A stretch of DNA of 64,000 nucleotides from JAKIYB01 sp964590255 (GCA_964590255.1 CAZPYA010000007.1:21506-85505), one strand, 5' to 3'; positions 37,301 through 45,678 are shown, counted from the first letter of the stretch. Program-made: numbers and translations. Notes: a model not told the origin generated them from the sequence alone.

Positions 37301-37534
37301 GACCGGAATCACCAGCAGCTTCACGACGCCGGTGGTGGGCAGCGCTACGCCAAGCTGTTTGATGGTGCCACGGGTGGCGGCCACCGCGGCACGCGGGAAC
37401 GGCACGTCCCGCGACAGCGCGGCCGTGGCGCGGGTCGGGAATACCAACGGCGCGGCGCAGGCGTGCCGGGACGCGCCGGCGAGCAGCAGGCCCAGAACCG
37501 CCAGGACAAATGATACTCGCGAAAAGCTGGTCAT
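34358..37534 (-). CDS. M6-family secreted metalloprotease (immune-inhibitor-A-like) with FlgD-type tail
   Basis: 1058 residues. Signal peptide (FVLAVLGLLLAGASRHACA). The catalytic domain shows WAHEVGHAFGLPDLYDTD (zinc ligands H271, H275 and D281 with E272), the M6 signature, so it is expected to be an active extracellular zinc endopeptidase. It is followed by Ig-like beta domains, two GYW modules (GKGYWVRKG, SGYWLHAKVG) and the shared LPAGM-type sandwich plus FlgD-like Ig tail (SATGTLLRRLAVG ... DTQGRTVPNGAYQC). Start at 37534 chosen for signal peptide and GGGGAAG RBS; the longer frame to 37669 overlaps the upstream gene. An 11-bp hairpin at 37561-37587 lies in the gap before it. Confidence 0.9.
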   Translation of the reverse strand: MTSFSRVSFVLAVLGLLLAGASRHACAAPLVFPTRATAALSRDVPFPRAAVAATRGTIKQLGVALPTTGVVKLLVIPVEFIPDTDSRTSGTGAFPYSTWGPASQPGYLESRLRMLAQYYTEVSGNRVALQTTLANVVRLPGTIAEYRADFASTKEDIFSSLMRDTVTLADGKIDFSLYDGILLIHAGAAIENNPSTTSLDLYSYTARLTTPILTNDPAEIYGYVTVPETMCNDGILKAANQLLDIQAYEKNKSIATPFIPHYWDVVGIWAHEVGHAFGLPDLYDTDYNSGLTLGNWTLMATGSYLPDRAATEPSYSSIPYDPARTYFGSTPAHPDAWCKQLLGWTAVINVPGRRANETIPPQETTTGIAYRLWTNGSTASKEYFLIENRQQIGYDRFLPNPGLLIYHVDDTVGSLAMNDLQTAYSHQRVKIVTSDDLYETVPVTVNTYYYNVGASAAFPGTINNTHFGPTTNPASTSYLGMNTYVDVNNIRIVGTSVIADLQTGTGSTVTFTSPLPGTTVYVTKPVVGIVAPSLDVNQLTVTLNGVTLISNALGNVATYYNANTGQLTVPLNGTLAGPLTVGTYRLVVTSLDTVLGGTVTQTLNFTVAEKMLAAEMRMISLPVMGVGTVPMVFVGQNTLELARYNPLTNSYAVYPTAFAELTNTDGAAYDRTNPANSVAPAGKGYWVRKGVATAALRLAGDMVPSDRQFVVPLAQGFNMIGNPFSFAVSFGSLLAEYDGVTYSIAEAATAGLLDPALYTWANGAYVTSLLPGGTLEPWSGYWLHAKVGTAAKPLNLIFQPISAGRAAAVQGPVRTRGTAANWEMTVQARADGATTRVILGVAPTTTDSIDNGLDLYAPPAAPGGIGLASAATRGGGSLFRDYRQAAPRVTWQLDVTGPAGGQVMLTWPDLTRLPAGMTATLRDSVTGEERYLRTAVNFPVTLGATETSRRLSLTVAQETTGTPRVQELRALRTRGTGAVLISCQVTQAATLTVEIRSATGTLLRRLAVGVCAPGLVSVTWDGKDTQGRTVPNGAYQCQVLAVTGNGQSAKAVTLVPAQ

Positions 37535-37560
37535 ACGATTCTTCCCCGTACCGGCGCGCA

Positions 37561-37587
37561 CAGCCACATCCTGGGGGGATGCGGCTG
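37561..37587 (-). other. Intercistronic hairpin before the M6 protease gene
   Basis: Inverted repeat with 11-nt arms (37561-37571 and 37577-37587, one G-T wobble) and a 5-nt loop, between the CsgG-like gene and the protease. No T-run follows, so RNA stability or attenuation is more likely than termination. Confidence 0.5.
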
Positions 37588-37625
37588 ACAGGCGCGTTGA
37601 GTCTGTTGTGAAAGGACCGGGCATC

Positions 37626-39608
37626 TTATCTCCGTGGTCGCAAGCGATTCTCACCGCGACCGCTGCCATGGTTCTTATCTAACGTTCCCGGAGCGATGAT
37701 ATGCGTCCGCGCCGACCGAGGTGGAGCGGCGGGCAGGTCGAAGGCATAGATCTCCGAGAACACCCATCCGACCTGATTGGGATCCGAGTAGTAGCTCGGA
37801 CGCGGGTCGACATCGCGGCGGGCGCCGATGCGCCAGTAGATAGTGCGCGTCCGGCCGACCTGTGCCACATCGTACCAGATGCCGCCGACATCCGTGGCGT
37901 TATACAGGTTCTGCAGCGCGTAGGTGATGGTCTGGTAATCCACCCCACTCTGCCCGTTTTTCATGAGCGCCAGGTCATCGCGAATGGTGCGACTTGTCGG
38001 GAAAGTCGAGTCAGTGGAGAGCTGCAGGTAATAGGTAGAGGCGCCCAGCACCGTCTCGCAGCGGAAGTTCCCGTCCACCGGCAGCACGCCCGGCAGCGGG
38101 GTGTCCAGCACCGGCGGAATGAGCAACGTCACGCGCCGCGAAGTGGGACCTTTCAGGCCGACGAACAGGCGGTACTGGATTTGATCCTGCTGCTGCTGCT
38201 GGGTCATGTCGAAGTCTTTGTAGACGACGGCGATGTTGTAGCCGGTGGTCTGCCCGGCCGCCAGCGGCACGCGGTGACAGGTGATGTTGTAGGTCTGCGG
38301 ATCCAGGGTGACATCCGGATTTTGCAAGTCAGCCAGGTCGGTGGCGTAATCGACGGTGCGCGTGAAGGTAATTTCGCCCGTCTCCTCATCGACTTCGATC
38401 TCAATCTCCGTGTCTTCCATCACGTCGCCCACGGTGGGCAGCGGCGCGGCGCTGTCGATGTAATACATCTGCTCGGCCGGCACCACCGCGATGGGCGCGT
38501 AGGGGTTCGTGTCACGGTAAATCACATAGGCGACGACCTTGTCGCGATGCGGCACCGTCCACTGCACCAGGTTCGCCCCGAAGATGTTGCTGGTATAGTG
38601 CGCGTCGGCCAATGACACCGCCACCGGGCTGACGCTCGCTTTCAGGTCGTTGTTGCCGGCATCGCCGGCCACCCAGCCAACTAATGCGGCTAACGCCAGC
38701 ACGCTGACGATGGTCATGCCGGCTTTTTCGCGCTTGATCGGGGTGATATGATCGATCGGCTTGAGGTCGAAGACGGGCACTGCCTTGTCGCCCAGCGCCA
38801 TGCCGCGCTTCTCCAGCACTTCCGCCACCGACTCGGTGGGATTCACCATCGTCAGGCGGATTTTACCGGTCACCGTTTCGCGACGGATGGTGGTGAGGAT
38901 CATCCCCTCGGTGAGGCCGATGGTGGCGCCGCCGCGGAGCTGCACTTCATTGTTGTGCGACGAGGTGAGCACCGTGGCAATGGGCAGCCGATTGCTGAGC
39001 AGCCGGTAGGAGGTCTGGTACGCCGCGGTGGCCAGCGCCTCCTGCACCAGCACGTCATCGTTGCCGGTGTAGGCGATCTTCGGGGAGCTGCGCTGCACCA
39101 CACGGGCGCCGTTGATCGGTAGCTTGGTGACCTTGCTGATCACCAGCGTGCTCACCGTCACTTCGGCATACTTGCCGTCGCGCCCGGTGACGATCTTCAC
39201 GTTCTCGACATTGCCGGTGACGGTGTAGGGGCTTTTCATGCGCTCCGCCACCTGCACCTGGGCATCGGTGCCCAGCGGGATGGTGAGCCCCTCCTGTATC
39301 AGCACCTTCTCCACGTCTTCGCGCTTCTGCACTTCGAACTTCTTCGTGTTCAGCAGTTCGATGGCCAGCGCGTCGGCAAAGAGGCGGCCCAGCATGCCGG
39401 TCCGGTATTCGGATCGGTTGACGTAGTCGAAGACGACGATCGAAACCGGCTTGGTAATCGGTTGATTGAAGAGGTCGGCGAAGTCTTCGCTCGTCGCTTG
39501 CGCATAGACCGGGGGGGGAGCCAACGGCAACAGTAATGCGATCAGCACCAGGCCACTGAGCATGCTGGCAATCAGCCGCCCGTGACGGCCGCGAATCCAT
39601 TTGGACAT
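37626..39608 (-). CDS. CsgG/LpoB-like exported protein with TM segment and FN3-like region
   Basis: 660 residues from the ATG at 39608 (AAAGGAG upstream; the 55-residue upstream extension lacks signal-peptide character). Signal peptide (~1-36), CsgG-type domain (~52-210: VSIVVFDYVNRSEYRTG, LLNTKKFEVQKREDVEKVL, SPYTVTGNVENVKIV), then a small domain reminiscent of the FlgT C-terminus (LRGGATIGLTEGMILTTIRR, 224-243), a TM helix (297-314, MTIVSVLALAALVGWVAG) and FN3-like modules with a QQQQQ stretch. CsgG-like domains belong to secretion channels or lipoprotein activators, but no lipobox is present here. The same order of signal peptide, domain, TM, FN3 occurs in the giant protein. It probably anchors or helps assemble the cluster's products. 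Confidence 0.78.
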   Translation of the reverse strand: MSKWIRGRHGRLIASMLSGLVLIALLLPLAPPPVYAQATSEDFADLFNQPITKPVSIVVFDYVNRSEYRTGMLGRLFADALAIELLNTKKFEVQKREDVEKVLIQEGLTIPLGTDAQVQVAERMKSPYTVTGNVENVKIVTGRDGKYAEVTVSTLVISKVTKLPINGARVVQRSSPKIAYTGNDDVLVQEALATAAYQTSYRLLSNRLPIATVLTSSHNNEVQLRGGATIGLTEGMILTTIRRETVTGKIRLTMVNPTESVAEVLEKRGMALGDKAVPVFDLKPIDHITPIKREKAGMTIVSVLALAALVGWVAGDAGNNDLKASVSPVAVSLADAHYTSNIFGANLVQWTVPHRDKVVAYVIYRDTNPYAPIAVVPAEQMYYIDSAAPLPTVGDVMEDTEIEIEVDEETGEITFTRTVDYATDLADLQNPDVTLDPQTYNITCHRVPLAAGQTTGYNIAVVYKDFDMTQQQQQDQIQYRLFVGLKGPTSRRVTLLIPPVLDTPLPGVLPVDGNFRCETVLGASTYYLQLSTDSTFPTSRTIRDDLALMKNGQSGVDYQTITYALQNLYNATDVGGIWYDVAQVGRTRTIYWRIGARRDVDPRPSYYSDPNQVGWVFSEIYAFDLPAAPPRSARTHIIAPGTLDKNHGSGRGENRLRPRR

Positions 39609-39674
39609 GGTGGCGCTTGCTCCTTTTCCGATGGGCTGCTCCGCGGGAACGCCGCGAAGGCCAGATACACGACA

Positions 39675-39718
39675 CGGGAGGGCGCCTGCCGACGCGGCGG
39701 ACTGGCGTCTGTCTCCCG
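39675..39718 (-). promoter_or_regulatory. Structured leader before the CsgG-like gene
   Basis: In the 172-nt gap before 39608 nested pairing is visible: arms 39675-39680/39713-39718 (CTCCCG type) and 39683-39686/39704-39707. On the minus strand the 5' arm contains AAGCCGGGAGAC, which recalls the B12-box of cobalamin riboswitches, but the rest of that riboswitch is absent. A separate 6-bp hairpin at 39733-39749 lies just after the upstream stop codon. Confidence 0.3.
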
Positions 39719-39780
39719 GCTTTCCACTAATTTCGCTGCCTAAGGGAGGATTCCTCCCTAGCGGTCCATTCAAACGTATT

Positions 39781-42700
39781 TTAGCGTAAAGATACCAGCG
39801 TCACCAGCCCGGTGCCGCGCGCCAACCGGCCGCCGCTGCCGCCGGCCCGCACTTCGACCAGGTAGCTGCCCGCGGGCACGGCGTGCCCGGCGGCATCCCG
39901 ACGGTCCCATGCCAGCGTGGTGATGCCCGCGTCGGCGGCGAGATTCGTCGCCAGCGTGCGCACCAGCCGTCCGGTGGCGGTGCGGATAGTCACGTCCACG
40001 CGCGCCGCTTCGGTGAGCGTGAAGCTCACCAGCGTCTCGGCGCGCCCGACGCCGCCGTTAGTCCCGCGCACGTCGCCGACCACCAGGCCGGCCGCCCGTG
40101 GACCCACCACCAGCTCGAAGTCGCGCGTCGCGCCATCGGCCCCCGCCCGGAAGCGGTACTGGCCGGTGGTCTGCAGATAGACCACCTGCTGCGTGGTCAG
40201 ATCGCGCAGGGTCGCCTGCAGGCCGGACGGCAGTTGCGCCGCCAGCTCCGGCCACGCCAGCACGATCTCGGCGTTCGCCTGATTTGAGGTCACGCGGAGC
40301 TGCCAGCGCTTCTCGCCGGCGCCCGGTGCCCGCAGATCGCTGGAGAAGTCACCGCTGTCGTCGCCCCAGGCACGGTGCGGGAACGCCAGGCTGACGTATC
40401 CGCCGATCGGCAACGGGGGCTCGCGCAGATCGTGTCGGTTGCTGAAGCCGTCGAGGGCGTCCGCCGACACGCCAAAGTAGTTGGCGCCGTCGCGATAATC
40501 GCCCGCCCGCGCCTCCAGCCGCACCTGCCAGGCGCTGGCCGTGGGCGCGCGTCGCGTCGCCCGTGTCACCTCCGCCGCGCGAGTGGTCGACCGGTTGGAG
40601 ACCGCCAGGCGAATGGTACCGTTCTTCGCCGTCACGTAGAGCCAGTAACCGCGGTAGGGCTGCATCATCGTGCTCGGCACGTAGGCAAGGCCATTCCAGG
40701 TAAAGAGGGCGTTGCCGACCTTGCCCGCCGTCACCGCCGCCGGCCAGGTTAGCGGCGCCGCGCCGTCGAGCAGCAGGCCGCACTCGTACAGGTCCACGGT
40801 GAAAGGATACGGATTGCCGATGAGGTTCCAGCCGTGCTGCAGTTGCAGTTGATAGGGTTGGGTGGTGTCGGCGGGCACGCCTTCCGCGGAGACGGTGAGC
40901 GGCGCGGCGAGCTTCGCCCAGTACCCTCGACCGGGCAGCAACGGCAACGGGTTCGCCGCCGTATAGCGGGCATATGTCATATTCGCGGTGTCGTAGGTCG
41001 CCAGCCAGTCGCCAAGCGCCCCCGCCTGTCCCGGGGTCAGCCCGAAGATGGCGCTGGTGGTCATCTGCGTGTAATCGCCCGGCAGCGAGAAGAGCGCGAC
41101 GCCTGCGTCGACCGTCAGCAGCGGCTCCATGCGGAACTCGATATTGAAGAGCGTCTCGCCCGGCGACAGGGTGACGGCCAGCGTCTGCGTACGGAAGCCG
41201 GTCTTGCTGACGCGGAGCTGATACGATCCGCTGGCGACGGTGAAGTCGAAGTTATAGACCAGCGTGCCGGCCTGGAAGGCGCCCAGCGACGTCTGCGTGG
41301 CCTTCACGGTGGCGCCCACCAGCAGGTCGACGGTGGCGCCGCCCAGCGCGGTGCCGCTGGCGGCCTCGTAGACGCGGCCGGTGATACGCCCGGTTACCGG
41401 ATCATCGGAGATCGGCGTCAGGTCCAGCGTGACGCGCGCGCCGGTGACGGGATCGTAAATCACCGTGCGGGTGAGGCCGAGGAAGCCGGCGGCGCTGACG
41501 CTCAGCTCATAGGTGCCCGCGTCCGGGTCCGCCAGCGAGAAGGCGCCGTTCAGGTCGCTGGTGAGTTGCGTCACCAGCGTGCCGTTCTGCTTCACCTGCA
41601 CCGTGGCGCCGGCGATGGGCACCCCGGAGCCGGTGACGACGCCGGACAGCGTGCTCGGATTCGGCGCGCTGACGGTGAGGAGGATATCCGCCCGCTGCGT
41701 CTCCCCGGCGGCCAGCGTCGGGTTCGGCGCGGCGTCAGAGGTGAGACTGGTCAGCGGGTGCGTCGCGGTGACGCGGTAGGTACCCGATGCCAGCGTGGTG
41801 AACTCGTAGCGACCAGTGGCGTCGGTGGTGGTCGTGGACGTACCCGTGCCGCCGACCGGCACCGCCGTCACCGTGGCGCCCGCCACCGGCACGGCGTTCT
41901 GGGTGACATACCCCCAGAGGATGGCCGGGTTGGTGTCGCGGCTCAGGAAGAAGTTGCTCAGGTTACTGCTGTTGACAATGCCGCCTTTAACGGCGATGTC
42001 ATTCGACAGCGTGCCGAAGTAGCCGTTCGCGGCAACCACCAGCCGGTATTTCCGGGCGGAGCGCACACCGTAGATGGTGTAGCGGCCCAGCGCGTCGGTG
42101 CGGGCGGCGGCAATAGCCTTCAACCGGTCGGTCACCACCGTGCCCACGGTGACGGTGGTCACTTCATTGATCGTCACCAGCGCGTTGGGAATGGGCTGCA
42201 GGTCGTTGAGGCGCACCACCGTGCCGGAGACGGCGCCGTCCTGCAGCCACTCCAGCGTATCGAGGGCCAGCGCATTGCCGGTGTTCTGGGTAATGTGCTC
42301 GTAGCCGAAGCTCCAGAAGATCAGGCGGCCGCCATTGGTGAATTTGTCTTTCGATGTCGAGACAACATCCCAGGTATCGCCGGTGCCGCGCGAATCGTGC
42401 TGGTGCAAGCCGCGCGTGGAACTGGTGAGGAAGGTGCAGGCGCAAATGCCGCCGTTGCTCTCGGTGGTGTTGTCCAGGTGATCCCAGACGCTGCCGGTGG
42501 CCGTGCCGGTCGCGGCGTTATAGCCCAGGTACTGGCTCGGGTTGTCGTTGCGCACCGAGACGCCGCGTGTCGGGGCGCCGGTAGGCGGCACCGTCGCCCA
42601 CCGCGGCAGCGCCAGCGTGTAGCCATACCAGTAGCCGCCGGCCTCGTTGATGAGGGCGTGCGGCTCGCGCATTGTCCAGGCCTGCCCGGCGGCAGTGAAG

Positions 42701-44904
42701 GTCAGCGACGTCTTCAGCAGCTTCGCCGCCAGCGTATTCGTGACGAAACTGTTCGTCTTCGTGCCGGTGGCGGTGAGTCCGGAAACCAGGTCGGGACCGA
42801 TAATGAAGAGGCGGCCGCCGTTGTTGGCGAAGGCGCTGAGCTGCGCCTGCACCGTCGTCTCCATCAGCGAGCCGGTGCCGCCCACCGCCGGGCCGACGAG
42901 GTGGTTCCATGCGGAAGGCGATGACCACACCACCACCTTGTCGCCGTGGCGCACGGTAGTGTTCGTCGTCGGGGTGGCGGGAGCCGGCTGGGTCACCTGC
43001 GTCGGCAGGTAGGCGTTCAGCACCGCGTCGGGCAGCGGACCGCGCGCGAGCAGGCGCCAGATGTCGGCGCCGCCGAATTCGCTGCCCGCCGCGAAGGGCG
43101 TCGGGTCGGCGGTGGTATCTTTTTCCTTGAGGAAATAGCATGGACTGTTCAGGTAGGCGGCCGGATCGTAGTTATTCACCACCGGCGGCAGACCGATGGT
43201 CAGGAAGCGCTGGCCGTCCATGTAGTCGTCCACCAGCAGCAGGCGCCGGGCGCCGGTGAAGATGGCCGTGGAGCAGCCGCCGACGTTGTCGAAGCGGCGG
43301 CGGTTACCGTGCCAGGCGTTCGCGGTATCGGTGGCGGCGCAGGTGTTGTCTTCGGTAATGATGTCGAAGTACCAGTCGCTGCTGTTCGCCGGGGTAGTCC
43401 ACTGGCAGGTGTAGATGTCGTCGCCGGCCACCAGGTCGCCGTGCGTCCGGTCGTCATACATCTTTACCCAGTGCGTGGGCACCGTCGGATAGCCCGTGCC
43501 TTCGTCGCTGAAGAGGCGCGCGGCGCCGGCGCGGGCGTAATAGCCCGGATGGCTGGTAGCCAGCGCCAGGTCGAGGTAGTCACTCGTGATCGGGTTGAAC
43601 GGGCCGAACTCCACGGGCAGGTTGAAGCCGGCGGCGTTCTTCACGGTCAGCACGTGATTCGCGCCGCGCAGGTCGGTCGCCGCGGTATCCGGGTCTTTCA
43701 CCTGCAGCCACACGCCGCGCACGCCGGTGCCGGCGTCAAGCACCGGCACGCTGATCGTCACCTGGGCGCCGGGCGCGCTCACCTTCGGCGTCGCGGTGGC
43801 CGGCTGGGTGATATACGGAGCGTCGGCGTCGGTCATCTGTCCCAGGTAGATGTCGGCGTTGCCGGTAGCGGTGGAGACGAAGAGCAGGGAATCGGCTTGC
43901 GCCGGGGTCGGGCACGGGGCGGGCGCGTCCTGCGTGGCGGTATCACCGGGATCGGCGAAGAAGCGCGGCACCGGCGTGATCGCCGGGGTGCCGGCGCCTT
44001 CCTGGCCATAGGACATCACCCAGACGTTACTGTCGGCGCGGCTGTCGCCCGCCACGGTGAGACGCGTGGAGGCGAACACCACGCGGCCGTCGGCGGTGGC
44101 GCGGGCCGCGGTATCGTCGCCAGTGACCACCGCGGTGGTCAACGCGGTCGGATTGGTGCCGTCGAGGCTCATGCGATATAGCCGCCAGCGACCGCTGCGA
44201 TTGGTGGCGAAGAGGATCTCGGTGTTATCGGCGGAGAAGCTGGGCTGGCGGTTGTTACCGGTGCGCGCCGTCAGTTGCTGCACGGGCGCATTGGCGGGGG
44301 TGAGCGGCAGCAGGTAAATGTCCTGGCGGCCGTCTGGGCTCACCATGTCGAAGAGCAGATTGGCGCCGTTCTTCGAGGTGGCCAGCGCGCCGATCGCGCC
44401 GGTGGCGGCGTAGACAACCTCCGCGGTCTTCGTGGCAAGGGTCATGCGCTGAATGGTGTAGACGCCGCCGGCGTTCACCGCCAGGTAGACGGCGGTGCCG
44501 TCGGCGTTCCACGCCAGCGCGGTCACCGCGCCCGCGGCCAGCGGGTAGCGATCCAGCCCACTGCCGTCCGCCTTCATGGTATACAGCGCGCGGGTGTTGC
44601 CAGCGGTGTCGATGCGGCCGTCGTTATTCGTGTCTACGCCGTCGGAGGTGAAGGCGATGAACTGGCCGCTGGGCGACCAGGCTGGCGCGAGTTCCGCGGC
44701 GGGCGAATAGGTGAGGTTGATCAACCCGGGCGTGACGGCCCGGCTGCTGGCCAGCGCCGTGCGTGCCGAGGGCCCGAGCACGGGCGCCGTGCCGGCCGGG
44801 ACGGTGAGCGATGCCCACCCCCCGGACAGCACGGAAATACAACAGGCGATGATGAGCGTGGCGAAGCTCACACGCCGAGCGGCTGATGCAAATCCCCGAC
44901 TCAT
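39781..44904 (-). CDS. Secreted PD40 beta-propeller/carboxypeptidase-regulatory protein with FlgD-type tail
   Basis: 1707 residues from the ATG at 44904 (AAGGAG RBS). Signal peptide (FATLIIACCISVLSGGWAS), TolB/PD40-type propeller blades (LAPAWSPSGQFIAFTSDG, NRQPSFSADNTEILFATNRSGRWRLYRMSLDG in overlapping order), a middle domain with VDDYMDGQRF and NNGGRLFIIGPDLVSGL that looks like a Rossmann-type hydrolase-fold domain without obvious catalytic residues, three or four carboxypeptidase-regulatory modules (GYVTQNAVPVAGATVTAVPV; SGVVTGSGVPIAGATVQVKQ), two GYW modules and a FlgD-like Ig tail. First gene of the five-gene cluster, preceded by its promoter. Propellers of this class often bind proteins or sugars; exact role unknown. 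Confidence 0.8.
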   Translation of the reverse strand: MSRGFASAARRVSFATLIIACCISVLSGGWASLTVPAGTAPVLGPSARTALASSRAVTPGLINLTYSPAAELAPAWSPSGQFIAFTSDGVDTNNDGRIDTAGNTRALYTMKADGSGLDRYPLAAGAVTALAWNADGTAVYLAVNAGGVYTIQRMTLATKTAEVVYAATGAIGALATSKNGANLLFDMVSPDGRQDIYLLPLTPANAPVQQLTARTGNNRQPSFSADNTEILFATNRSGRWRLYRMSLDGTNPTALTTAVVTGDDTAARATADGRVVFASTRLTVAGDSRADSNVWVMSYGQEGAGTPAITPVPRFFADPGDTATQDAPAPCPTPAQADSLLFVSTATGNADIYLGQMTDADAPYITQPATATPKVSAPGAQVTISVPVLDAGTGVRGVWLQVKDPDTAATDLRGANHVLTVKNAAGFNLPVEFGPFNPITSDYLDLALATSHPGYYARAGAARLFSDEGTGYPTVPTHWVKMYDDRTHGDLVAGDDIYTCQWTTPANSSDWYFDIITEDNTCAATDTANAWHGNRRRFDNVGGCSTAIFTGARRLLLVDDYMDGQRFLTIGLPPVVNNYDPAAYLNSPCYFLKEKDTTADPTPFAAGSEFGGADIWRLLARGPLPDAVLNAYLPTQVTQPAPATPTTNTTVRHGDKVVVWSSPSAWNHLVGPAVGGTGSLMETTVQAQLSAFANNGGRLFIIGPDLVSGLTATGTKTNSFVTNTLAAKLLKTSLTFTAAGQAWTMREPHALINEAGGYWYGYTLALPRWATVPPTGAPTRGVSVRNDNPSQYLGYNAATGTATGSVWDHLDNTTESNGGICACTFLTSSTRGLHQHDSRGTGDTWDVVSTSKDKFTNGGRLIFWSFGYEHITQNTGNALALDTLEWLQDGAVSGTVVRLNDLQPIPNALVTINEVTTVTVGTVVTDRLKAIAAARTDALGRYTIYGVRSARKYRLVVAANGYFGTLSNDIAVKGGIVNSSNLSNFFLSRDTNPAILWGYVTQNAVPVAGATVTAVPVGGTGTSTTTTDATGRYEFTTLASGTYRVTATHPLTSLTSDAAPNPTLAAGETQRADILLTVSAPNPSTLSGVVTGSGVPIAGATVQVKQNGTLVTQLTSDLNGAFSLADPDAGTYELSVSAAGFLGLTRTVIYDPVTGARVTLDLTPISDDPVTGRITGRVYEAASGTALGGATVDLLVGATVKATQTSLGAFQAGTLVYNFDFTVASGSYQLRVSKTGFRTQTLAVTLSPGETLFNIEFRMEPLLTVDAGVALFSLPGDYTQMTTSAIFGLTPGQAGALGDWLATYDTANMTYARYTAANPLPLLPGRGYWAKLAAPLTVSAEGVPADTTQPYQLQLQHGWNLIGNPYPFTVDLYECGLLLDGAAPLTWPAAVTAGKVGNALFTWNGLAYVPSTMMQPYRGYWLYVTAKNGTIRLAVSNRSTTRAAEVTRATRRAPTASAWQVRLEARAGDYRDGANYFGVSADALDGFSNRHDLREPPLPIGGYVSLAFPHRAWGDDSGDFSSDLRAPGAGEKRWQLRVTSNQANAEIVLAWPELAAQLPSGLQATLRDLTTQQVVYLQTTGQYRFRAGADGATRDFELVVGPRAAGLVVGDVRGTNGGVGRAETLVSFTLTEAARVDVTIRTATGRLVRTLATNLAADAGITTLAWDRRDAAGHAVPAGSYLVEVRAGGSGGRLARGTGLVTLVSLR

Positions 44905-44995
44905 CACGGGCACAGCTCCTTGTTCTTCCCACGGCATGGAGTGCGAATGGGGGGATACACTCATTGGGACAGCGAGACACAATGACTCTCCAGGC

Positions 44996-45024
44996 ATTAT
45001 ACCAAGTGCCATGCCACTTGACAA
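44996..45024 (-). promoter_or_regulatory. Promoter of the secreted-protein cluster with spacer palindrome
   Basis: Minus strand: TTGTCA (45024-45019), exactly 17 bp, TATAAT (45001-44996). The spacer and edge of the -35 form an 18-bp near-perfect palindrome (45003-45020, CAAGTG half-sites, two central mismatches). A transcript start near 44989 gives an ~85-nt leader. A palindrome filling the spacer is a typical place for a repressor operator. Confidence 0.82.
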
Positions 45025-45093
45025 GCGACCACCCCTTCGGAAAGCCACCGGTCACCGGGGCTGCATCGCACAACAGAGCAACAAATCCGGCTA

Positions 45094-45678
45094 TCAGGCG
45101 CGCAGCGCCGCCACCAGCCGCGCCACCTGGACGCGAGTAGCCTCAACGGAGCTGGTGTTGTCGATGACGAAATCGGCGCGGGCGCGCTTTTCGTCAGCGG
45201 GCCATTGCGCGGCGAGGCGGGCGTCGGCTTCGGCGACGGTGTAGCCGCGGGTGCGTTGCAGGCGCTCGCGCTGCTGGGCGGGGGTGGCATGCACCACCAC
45301 CACGGCATCGAAGCGATCGGCGGCGTTGACTTCGTAGAGGAGGGGGACGGCAACGACGATGAGCGGGGCGTCGCCGAGTGCCGCGAGCCGGCGGTCCACT
45401 TCGTCGAAGATGGCGGGATGGGTGATGCCTTCCAGCGTGAGCCGGTCGGCAGGGTCGGCGAAGACGCGGGCAGCGAGGGCGGGGCGGTCTAGCTGGCCGT
45501 CGGCGGTGAACACCGCGGGGCCGAAGGCGTCCCACAGACGCTGCCAGGCAGGCTGGCCCGGGGCCACGACCTGCCTGGCAATTTCGTCCGTATCGATGAC
45601 GGGCACATCGAGCGCGCGGAAGCAGTCCGCGACCAGCGATTTGCCGGAGGCGATGCCTCCCGTGAGCCCGATAATCAT
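45094..45678 (-). CDS. coaE: Dephospho-CoA kinase
   Basis: 194 residues. Last step of CoA synthesis: ATP-dependent 3'-phosphorylation of dephospho-CoA. Walker A in GLTGGIASGKS (4-14), followed by VIDTDEIARQVV and the typical ITHPAIFDEVDRRL and VPLLYEVNAADRFD segments. GAGG lies 7 nt before the ATG. It follows rpsA by 33 nt and is likely read from the rpsA promoter; the cluster promoter lies beyond its 3' end. Confidence 0.96.
   Translation of the reverse strand: MIIGLTGGIASGKSLVADCFRALDVPVIDTDEIARQVVAPGQPAWQRLWDAFGPAVFTADGQLDRPALAARVFADPADRLTLEGITHPAIFDEVDRRLAALGDAPLIVVAVPLLYEVNAADRFDAVVVVHATPAQQRERLQRTRGYTVAEADARLAAQWPADEKRARADFVIDNTSSVEATRVQVARLVAALRA

Noticed and set aside
39609..39780. 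Cobalamin riboswitch
   Set aside because: Only a B12-box-like segment is visible; the conserved core and ~150 nt of upstream aptamer do not fit in the gap.
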